In this document: positions 1-5,679 of the stretch, piece after piece
Numbering within the stretch: position 1 is the stretch's first letter
Layout: each line of letters opens with the position of its first letter
Assembly (NCBI GenBank): GCA_024763595.1
Contig: JANTFK010000203.1
Coordinates: forward strand, 1-6,458
Reading direction: 5' to 3'
DNA from: Bacteroidales bacterium
GTDB lineage: Bacteria > Bacteroidota > Bacteroidia > Bacteroidales > GCA-2748055
DNA: 6,458 bases
Made by a program: the position numbers and the translations under genes
The notes under the pieces: generated by a model
Seen by the model: the letters and a program-made list of their open reading frames with translations, nothing else
What the model was told of the DNA's origin: nothing
Database searches by the model: none

Positions 1-32
1 AAAATTATATAGCAACATATAAGTAAACAGTT

Positions 33-809
33 ATGAAAGCAGTGCTTTTAGCAGGGGGATTTGGAACCAGGATCAGTGAGGAAAGCGGTATCAGGCCCAA
101 ACCCATGGTGGAGATCGGTGGAATGCCAATTTTATGGCATATCATGAAAACTTATTCCCATTACGGGATCAACGATTTTATTATTTGCCTGGGGTATAAG
201 GGATATATGATCAAGGAGTATTTTGCAAACTATTTTCTCTATGTTTCAGATGTCACTTTTGATCTTAAATACAACTCCATGTCGATCCATAATGATCAGT
301 CGGAGCCCTGGAAGGTCACGTTAATTAATACCGGGCTTCATACCATGACCGGTGGACGGTTAAAGCGTGTCCGGGAGTATATAGGAAAAGAAACTTTCTG
401 CATGACCTATGGAGATGGTGTCACTGATGTGAACATTGAAGAGCTGATACAATTTCACAGGGAACAGCAAACAATAGCCACATTAACAGCGGTCCAGGAA
501 CCGGGTCGATTTGGTTCGTTTACCCTGGGTGAGGACCAGGTCAGGGTTAAAAACTTCCGGGAGAAGGTAAAGGATCATGACTCTGCCTGGATTAACGGTG
601 GCTATTTTGTGCTTGAACCTGAAATTTTCGATTTTATTGATGATGATTCAACTGTATTTGAAAGAGGACCCATGGAGAAATTATCCAGGAATGACAACCT
701 GAGTGCATTTCAACACCGTGGTTTCTGGATGCCCATGGATACCCTGAGAGATAAAAATGTACTTGAAGAGTTGTGGAATAGTGAAAAACCGCCATGGAAA
801 GTCTGGTAA
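33..809 (+). CDS. rfbF: Glucose-1-phosphate cytidylyltransferase
   Basis: This enzyme makes CDP-glucose and pyrophosphate from CTP and alpha-D-glucose-1-phosphate in the cytoplasm. It is the entry step to CDP-linked 6-deoxy sugars. The N-terminus carries the sugar nucleotidyltransferase signature: LLAGGFGTR at residues 5-13, followed by RPKPMVEIGG at 21-30 with K23. The family-typical stretch ILWHIMKTYSHYG follows, then GYKGYMIKEYF. The GDG motif is at 127-129 with D128 and D132, and the conserved late aspartate is D236 in GFWMPMDTLRDKN. The 258-residue length is that of the full family. The ATG at 33 fits the family start directly before the nucleotide-binding loop. No Shine-Dalgarno sequence precedes it. 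It is the first visible gene of a tightly packed set, 27 bases ahead of the dehydratase that uses its product. The pairing with rfbG makes the CTP/glucose assignment secure over a dTTP-using RmlA, which has a different sequence after the loop. Confidence 0.96.
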   Translation: MKAVLLAGGFGTRISEESGIRPKPMVEIGGMPILWHIMKTYSHYGINDFIICLGYKGYMIKEYFANYFLYVSDVTFDLKYNSMSIHNDQSEPWKVTLINTGLHTMTGGRLKRVREYIGKETFCMTYGDGVTDVNIEELIQFHREQQTIATLTAVQEPGRFGSFTLGEDQVRVKNFREKVKDHDSAWINGGYFVLEPEIFDFIDDDSTVFERGPMEKLSRNDNLSAFQHRGFWMPMDTLRDKNVLEELWNSEKPPWKVW

Positions 810-836
810 ATATCTTGATATACAAAGCATAGACCA

Positions 837-1943
837 ATGAAGGAGGATCTGTTTAACGTTTATTCCGGGAAAAGGGTCCTTGTTACAGGACATACAGGTT
901 TTAAAGGGGGATGGCTCAGCCAGTGGCTGCTATCCCTGGGGGCCGAGGTTTACGGCATTGCCCTTCCACCCGAAGGATCTGTTTCTTTATTCGGGCAGTT
1001 GCACCTGGAAGACCACCTTCATCATCAGATCTGTGATATCCGCAGATTTGAACCATTGAAAGAACTCCTGTCGGAAATCCGTCCGGATATGATCTTTCAC
1101 CTGGCTGCTCAGCCACTTGTGAGGGAGTCCTACAACATCCCTCTTGACACCGTTGAGACCAATGTGATGGGCACACTTCACCTGCTGGAGGCGGTTCGCA
1201 CATTGAAGCTATCCACATCCATTGTGGTGATCACATCCGACAAGAGTTACGAAAACAAGGAGTGGATGTTTGCATACCGCGAGAATGATCCCATGGGGGG
1301 ATATGATCCCTATTCAGCCAGCAAAGGTGCCTGTGAGGTATTAACTGCATCCTGGAGGCGTTCATTTTTTAATCCCCTGGATTTTGACAATCACGGAGTA
1401 AAACTTGCCACAGTCAGGGCCGGGAATGTGATTGGAGGAGGAGACTGGGCCAAAGACAGGATTGTCCCCGACTCTATACGTTTTTTACTGGCCGGTAACA
1501 CAATAGAAGTGCGAAATCCAATGGCAACCAGGCCCTGGCAACATGTGCTGGAGCCGCTTGGCGGCTATCTTTTACTGGGAGAAAAACTTCTCGGTATAAC
1601 AAGTAAAGAGGATTTGCTAACATTCTGTTCTGCATTTAATTTTGGCCCTTTGATTGGCTCAAACAAGACAGTGGAGCGACTGGTCAACGAGGTAATTAAG
1701 GTATGGGGCAGTGGCTCCTGGACGTACGAAAAGCAGCATGCGGTTCATGAAGCATCAAAACTCAATCTTACCATTGACAAAGCATTTCATTTGCTTGGAT
1801 GGTATCCGGCCTGGGATTTTGCGGAAACCATTAAACGGACCGTTAAATGGTACCGGACCTACCGGGATGATCCATCTGCGATACCGGACCTTACACTGCG
1901 GCAGATCAATGATTATAGCGAAGCATTCAAGTTGATTTATTAA
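837..1943 (+). CDS. rfbG: CDP-glucose 4,6-dehydratase
   Basis: This is a short-chain dehydrogenase-fold enzyme that converts CDP-D-glucose to CDP-4-dehydro-6-deoxy-D-glucose with tightly bound NAD+. The Rossmann glycine motif is GHTGFKG at residues 18-24, after GKRVLVT. The active-site segment TSDK is at 133-136, followed by SYENKEW. The catalytic YxxxK is Y159-K163 in YDPYSASKGACE. Family-specific strings further on are RAGNVIGGGDW, then RNPMATRPWQHVLEPLGGYL, which mark RfbG rather than the dTDP-glucose dehydratase RmlB. The 368 residues match the usual length of about 360. The ATG at 837 leaves the expected short lead before GKRVLVTGHTG. It lies 27 bases after rfbF and 7 bases before the next gene, so co-transcription is very likely. 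A perfect AGGAGG occurs at 841-846, but it is inside the gene just after the start and no start codon is correctly spaced from it. Confidence 0.96.
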   Translation: MKEDLFNVYSGKRVLVTGHTGFKGGWLSQWLLSLGAEVYGIALPPEGSVSLFGQLHLEDHLHHQICDIRRFEPLKELLSEIRPDMIFHLAAQPLVRESYNIPLDTVETNVMGTLHLLEAVRTLKLSTSIVVITSDKSYENKEWMFAYRENDPMGGYDPYSASKGACEVLTASWRRSFFNPLDFDNHGVKLATVRAGNVIGGGDWAKDRIVPDSIRFLLAGNTIEVRNPMATRPWQHVLEPLGGYLLLGEKLLGITSKEDLLTFCSAFNFGPLIGSNKTVERLVNEVIKVWGSGSWTYEKQHAVHEASKLNLTIDKAFHLLGWYPAWDFAETIKRTVKWYRTYRDDPSAIPDLTLRQINDYSEAFKLIY

Positions 1944-1950
1944 ATATTAT

Positions 1951-3264
1951 ATGATTATGCAATTTACCAAATCACTCCAGATCCAGAAAAAGTTCAACGA
2001 TACGATCCCGGGTGGGAGCCACACCTATGCCAAAGGCGATGATCAGTTCCCGGAGTTTATGCCCCCTTATATTGAGAAAGGCAAAGGATGTCATGTCTGG
2101 GATATTGACGGGAATGAATTTATTGAATATGGAATGGGATTGAGAAGCGTTACGCTCGGGCATGGTTTTGAACCCATCGCAGAAGCAGCCTGTAAGCAAA
2201 TGCATCTGGGAAATAACTTTGTGCGTCCGGCAAAAATCGAACTGGATTGTGCGGAGGAGTTTTTGAGTGTCATTGACGGAGCAGATATGGTCAAGTTTTC
2301 AAAAGATGGGTCAGATGCCACAAATGGTGCTGTTAAACTGGCCCGCGCGCATACAGGAAGGGATCTGGTGGCGGTTTGTGCCAATCATCCGTTCTTTTCT
2401 GTGGACGACTGGTTTATTGGTTCGACACCCATGTCAGCAGGCATTCCGGATGTTGTTAAGCAGATGACTGTCAAGTTCTTTTATAATGATATCGAGAGTG
2501 TTGAGAAGATGTTTGCAGAACATCCCGGCCAGATTGCATGTGTGATTCTCGAGGCCGAGAAGTATACGCCTCCCCAGGATCATTTTCTTCACAAATTAAG
2601 GGATATCGCTCATAATAACGGTGCACTCTTTATACTGGATGAGATGATTACCGGATTCAGATGGCATCTTGGCGGTGCTCAGAAGATGTATGACATTGTG
2701 CCTGATCTCTCAACATTCGGGAAAGCGCTTGGAAATGGTTTTGCCATTGCTGCTTTGACCGGGAAGCGGGAATTTATGGAACTGGGTGGACTTCATCATA
2801 ACAAGGAAAGGGTATTTTTAATTTCCACCACTCATGGTGCAGAGAATCATGCCCTGGCTGCAACCATGGCTACCATCAAGTATTATAAAGAGCATGCTGT
2901 GATTGAGAGATTAGATGAACAGGGGCGTAAATTGAAGGAGGGAGTGAATAAGGCTGCTACTGATCTGGGTATTTATGACCAAGTGAAGATTATAGGTCCC
3001 AATTGTTGTTCGGTCTATACCACAAGTGATCAGGATAGAAAACCTTCCCAGCCATTCAGGACACTGTTTATACAGGAATGTATGAAGCGGGGGCTGTTAA
3101 TGCCTTCCAGTATTGTTTCTTACTCCCATTCCGACCAGGATATCAGCGAGACCATTGAAAAAATGGCTGAAGCCATGGCAGTGTATAAGAAAGCCCTGGA
3201 GGAAGGTGTTGAGAAATATCTGGTAGGAAAGCCGGTTGCACCTGTATTCAGAAAATACAATTAG
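1951..3264 (+). CDS. Class III PLP-dependent aminotransferase, glutamate-1-semialdehyde aminomutase-like
   Basis: This is a fold-type I, class III aminotransferase of 437 residues, similar in length to HemL. The PLP signature is clear: LDEMITGFR with D230, which would hold the pyridine nitrogen, and the Schiff-base lysine K258 in STFGKALGNG. The cofactor phosphate loop reads KDGSDATNGAVKLAR (118-132) where HemL has SGTEA. The N-terminal PGG (20-22) is followed by SHTYAKGDD instead of the HemL string VNSPVRAF, so K28 stands where HemL has the arginine that binds the substrate carboxylate. WDIDGNEFIEYG and LGHG then follow as in the family. The neighbours make nucleotide sugars, so a role in transferring an amino group to a keto sugar or to a sugar substituent is more likely than tetrapyrrole synthesis. 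The exact substrate cannot be read from the sequence. The start is ATG at 1951; a second in-frame ATG at 1957 is possible. It begins 7 bases after rfbG ends and no Shine-Dalgarno is present. Confidence 0.9.
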   Translation: MIMQFTKSLQIQKKFNDTIPGGSHTYAKGDDQFPEFMPPYIEKGKGCHVWDIDGNEFIEYGMGLRSVTLGHGFEPIAEAACKQMHLGNNFVRPAKIELDCAEEFLSVIDGADMVKFSKDGSDATNGAVKLARAHTGRDLVAVCANHPFFSVDDWFIGSTPMSAGIPDVVKQMTVKFFYNDIESVEKMFAEHPGQIACVILEAEKYTPPQDHFLHKLRDIAHNNGALFILDEMITGFRWHLGGAQKMYDIVPDLSTFGKALGNGFAIAALTGKREFMELGGLHHNKERVFLISTTHGAENHALAATMATIKYYKEHAVIERLDEQGRKLKEGVNKAATDLGIYDQVKIIGPNCCSVYTTSDQDRKPSQPFRTLFIQECMKRGLLMPSSIVSYSHSDQDISETIEKMAEAMAVYKKALEEGVEKYLVGKPVAPVFRKYN

Positions 3265-3270
3265 CATTAT

Positions 3271-3816
3271 ATGAATCCATTTGAACTGGCTGAGACAGGC
3301 ATTGAAGGATGCTTTGAGATCAAGCCCAGGGTTTTTGAAGATCAAAGAGGGCGGTTTGTAAAACTTTTTCACAGGGATTACTTTAATGAACTGGGACTTG
3401 AAACGGAATATGAAGAGGAGTACTATTCTGTGTCACCTGCCAGGGTGCTGCGGGGGTTACATTTTCAGGTTCCTCCGAAAGCGCATATTAAACTTGTGAG
3501 TTGTGTACAGGGTTCCATTCTCGATGTGGTTTGTGACCTGAGAAAGGAGAGTACCTCCTTTGGCAGGGTATTTACAACCGAACTCTCTTCAGAGCAGGGA
3601 ACTATGTTATATGTACCTGAAGGATTAGCCCATGGATTCTATGTATTGAGCGAATTTGCTACATTTGTTTCCATGAACTCAAAAAAGTTCGCTCCTGAAT
3701 GCGATAAAGGCATCAGGTGGGACTCTATACCATTCAACTGGCCCGATAAAGCTCCCATTGTATCTGAAAAAGACAGCGGTATGGTTCCGCTTGAAGAATT
3801 CCAAAATCCCTTTTGA
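3271..3816 (+). CDS. RmlC-type cupin epimerase (dTDP-4-dehydrorhamnose 3,5-epimerase family), copy 1
   Basis: This is a cytoplasmic cupin-fold nucleotide-sugar epimerase of 181 residues, the normal family length. RGRFVK (26-31) and the VLRGLHFQ motif with the catalytic base H64 are present, as are K74, the VPEGLAHGF segment (115-123) and the closing VSEKD with D168, likely partner of H64. The catalytic tyrosine is absent: aligned with Salmonella RmlC and with the neighbouring copy, S134 stands in its place in ATFVSMNS, and the second conserved tyrosine is F140. The enzyme may therefore epimerise at one carbon only, act on a different intermediate, or be non-catalytic. Because rfbF and rfbG are upstream, the probable substrate is a CDP-4-keto-6-deoxy sugar rather than a dTDP sugar. 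No rmlA, rmlB or rmlD is seen here, so the name rfbC/rmlC would mislead. The gene starts 6 bases after the aminotransferase stop. Its own stop is followed at once by a close paralogue. Confidence 0.92.
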   Translation: MNPFELAETGIEGCFEIKPRVFEDQRGRFVKLFHRDYFNELGLETEYEEEYYSVSPARVLRGLHFQVPPKAHIKLVSCVQGSILDVVCDLRKESTSFGRVFTTELSSEQGTMLYVPEGLAHGFYVLSEFATFVSMNSKKFAPECDKGIRWDSIPFNWPDKAPIVSEKDSGMVPLEEFQNPF

Positions 3817-3821
3817 ATCTG

Positions 3822-4364
3822 ATGAAAATAGAGCATACAAGCCTGGACGGGTGCTACGAGATCTTTCCCTTTCATTTAAAAGACCACCGGGGCCGCTTTG
3901 TAAAACCTTATCACAGGGATGACTTCAGGGAAGCGGGGCTGGATCTCACCCTGTCGGAGGAGTTTTATTCTGTCTCAAAAAAAGGTGTCTTAAGGGGAAT
4001 GCATTTTCAATTACCGCCAAAAGCTACCATTAAGGGTGTGACCTGCCTGGCGGGTTCCATTTTTGATGTGGTTGTGGACCTCAGGGTGGACTCTCCCACA
4101 TACCGGCATCATTTCTTCGTTGAGTTGAACGCAGAAAAAGGGAACATGCTCTATATTCCGAAAGGATTGGCTCATGGATTTTGCACTTTAAGCGATGAAG
4201 CCGTGGTATTATATATGTGTTCAGAGGTTTATTCCCCTGAGCATGATACAGGGATTCACTGGAATTCGGCAGGTATTGCGTGGCCGGTAAAAAATCCGGT
4301 TGTCTCGGAAAAAGACGATGAGCTGACAGGATTGGATGAATTTGAATCAACATTCAGATTATAA
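3822..4364 (+). CDS. RmlC-type cupin epimerase, copy 2
   Basis: This is the second member of the dTDP-4-dehydrorhamnose 3,5-epimerase family, 180 residues from the ATG at 3822. It keeps the full set of catalytic residues: H61 in VLRGMHFQ, Y131 in VVLYMCSE, Y137 in EVYSPEH, K71 and D165 in VSEKD. It aligns with copy 1 without gaps, and by hand count about 91 of 173 positions are identical, so the two arose by tandem duplication. Unlike copy 1 it should be able to do the full proton abstraction and re-addition at C3 and/or C5 of a 4-keto sugar, probably CDP-linked given rfbF and rfbG. The start is uncertain. An in-frame TTG at 3813 overlaps the copy 1 stop and would add three residues (183 total), whose MN lines up with the MN that starts copy 1. 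ATG is preferred because TTG starts are rare in this kind of genome. Confidence 0.92.
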   Translation: MKIEHTSLDGCYEIFPFHLKDHRGRFVKPYHRDDFREAGLDLTLSEEFYSVSKKGVLRGMHFQLPPKATIKGVTCLAGSIFDVVVDLRVDSPTYRHHFFVELNAEKGNMLYIPKGLAHGFCTLSDEAVVLYMCSEVYSPEHDTGIHWNSAGIAWPVKNPVVSEKDDELTGLDEFESTFRL

Positions 4365-4385
4365 ATAAAATACATTCCAGATTAT
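4351..4385. repeat. Imperfect short direct repeat across a gene junction
   Basis: CATTCAGATTAT (4351-4362) recurs as CATTCCAGATTAT (4373-4385), identical apart from one inserted C, with a 22-base offset. The first copy covers the last codons of the second epimerase and ends inside its TAA stop. The second covers the bases before the next gene and ends in its ATG. It could be a small local duplication or chance in AT-rich sequence; no regulatory role is shown. Confidence 0.35.
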
Positions 4386-5679
4386 GATAATTGTAGATAC
4401 TAAATTAAAGCAGAGGCAAAAAGAGGGTAAACCCATTAAAGCCGGATTTGTTGGAGCCGGAATGATGTCAAAAGCCATTCTGAACCTGATTGAACGAAAT
4501 ATCCCGGGTATGCGGGTGGCTGCTATTTCAAACCGAACTGTGGATAAGGCAAAGGATATTTATGAATTTGCCGGAGTAAATGATATACGCCGGGTCGACT
4601 CGGTTAAGTCACTGGATCGTGTTATCAGCAGTGGATCATATGCCATCACCGATGATTATTCCTTGCTTTGTGAGAGCAAAGAACTGGATGTCCTGGTTGA
4701 TATTACCGGGCATGTTGAATTTGGAGTGGAGCTATTGCTCACTGCTTTTAAGCACGGGAAGGACATTATTACCTTCAACGCAGAGGTGGATTCGACCCTG
4801 GGACCCATTCTTTCGGTTTATGCGGATAAGGCAGGGGTCATTTACAGCGGGTCCGATGGAGATCAGCCCGGTGTAACCATGAACCTTTACAGGTTTGTTC
4901 AGGGGCTTGGATTAACACCGATGCTTGCAGGAAATATCAAGGGCCTGCAGGATCCATACCGCAACCCTACCACCCAGGAAGAGTTTGCAAAATACTGGGG
5001 GATGGGCCCGGAAAAAGCTACCAGCTTTGCTGATGGGACCAAAATGAATATGGAACAGGCCTGTGTGGCCAACTGTACCGGCCTTAAGGTAGCCAAACGT
5101 GGCATGCTCGGTTATGAGTTCAGCGGTCATGTGGATGATATGACCGGCATGTACGATTATGAGCAGCTAAAGGAGTTGGGAGGTATCATAGACTATGCCC
5201 TTGGAGCAAAGCCCGGTCCGGCAGTATTTATCTATGGTTCAATTGAGGATGAGCTGTCAAGGCATCATCTGGACTACTATAAACTGGGGAAAGGACCCCT
5301 CTACAGTTTTTATACACCCTACCATCTCTGTATTTTTGAGGTGCCCACATCCATAGCCAGGGTAGTGGATTTCAATGACCATGTTTTAAAACCACTGGGA
5401 GCTCCGGTGGTGGAAGTGATCTCCAAAGCAAAAACCGGTCTGAAAACCGGGGAGATGCTTGACGGCCCGGGTTTCTATACCCTGTATGGTGAATGTGAGA
5501 ATAATGATATCGTACTACAGGAGAGATTACTGCCCATTGGTCTGACGGAGACCGGCGTAAAACTTAAAAGAGACATTCCTAAAGACCAGGCCCTGACATT
5601 TGATGATGTGGAGTTCGATGAAAACCGGATGATCTTTAAGCTCTATAAAGAGCAGATGGAGTATTTCCGAACCACCTAA
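4384..5679 (+). CDS. NAD(P)-dependent homoserine-dehydrogenase-like oxidoreductase with C-terminal SAF domain
   Basis: This is a 431-residue protein of the COG4091 type. The N-terminal Rossmann fold has GFVGAGMM at 21-28 for NAD(P) binding. The middle part resembles homoserine dehydrogenase, with AEVDSTLGP and the family-specific SGSDGDQPG at 155-163, followed by AGNIKGLQDPYRNP. A later family string is GPLYSFYTPYHLCIFEVP. The SAF-type segment lies at about 340-415, with KTGLKTGEMLDGPGF (350-364) and LKRDIPKDQALTFDDV (394-409). Such proteins are often mislabelled as FlgA or as homoserine dehydrogenase because of these two parts; true homoserine dehydrogenase has an ACT or other C-terminus. 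In this cluster it may reduce a keto group on the CDP sugar or make a hydroxy- or amino-acid-like substituent, but its substrate is unknown. The start ATG at 4384 gives the lead (MIIVDTKL) I recall for the family. It lies 19 bases after the second epimerase and is the last plus-strand gene. Its TAA overlaps the stop of the opposing gene. Confidence 0.88.
   Translation: MIIVDTKLKQRQKEGKPIKAGFVGAGMMSKAILNLIERNIPGMRVAAISNRTVDKAKDIYEFAGVNDIRRVDSVKSLDRVISSGSYAITDDYSLLCESKELDVLVDITGHVEFGVELLLTAFKHGKDIITFNAEVDSTLGPILSVYADKAGVIYSGSDGDQPGVTMNLYRFVQGLGLTPMLAGNIKGLQDPYRNPTTQEEFAKYWGMGPEKATSFADGTKMNMEQACVANCTGLKVAKRGMLGYEFSGHVDDMTGMYDYEQLKELGGIIDYALGAKPGPAVFIYGSIEDELSRHHLDYYKLGKGPLYSFYTPYHLCIFEVPTSIARVVDFNDHVLKPLGAPVVEVISKAKTGLKTGEMLDGPGFYTLYGECENNDIVLQERLLPIGLTETGVKLKRDIPKDQALTFDDVEFDENRMIFKLYKEQMEYFRTT

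Noticed and set aside
1..32. AT-rich leader before rfbF as a promoter
   Set aside because: Only 32 bases are available, and no Bacteroidota-type TAnnTTTG box, sigma-70 pair or JUMPstart element is visible. It may equally be an intergenic gap within a longer operon.
841..846. Perfect AGGAGG next to the rfbG start
   Set aside because: It lies after the ATG inside the coding sequence (codons AAG GAG GAT). No start codon is correctly spaced downstream, and the family N-terminus supports the ATG at 837.
916..1218. Minus-strand open frame within rfbG, and similar antisense frames elsewhere
   Set aside because: These are shadows of well-supported plus-strand genes, with low-complexity or atypical protein sequence and no recognisable domain.
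1552..1566. Hairpin AGCCGC-TTG-GCGGCT
   Set aside because: It lies within the conserved rfbG codons for EPLGGYL, has no following T-run and sits mid-gene. It is probably a coincidence of codon choice.
1851..1891. Repeated TACCGGACCT at 1851 and 1882
   Set aside because: This ten-base repeat is inside rfbG in a stretch rich in ACCGG-type codons. Two copies alone do not support a functional element.
3271..4364. Epimerase pair as part of a dTDP-L-rhamnose operon
   Set aside because: No rmlA, rmlB or rmlD is present. The activating enzyme and dehydratase in the cluster are of the CDP type, and copy 1 lacks the catalytic tyrosine.
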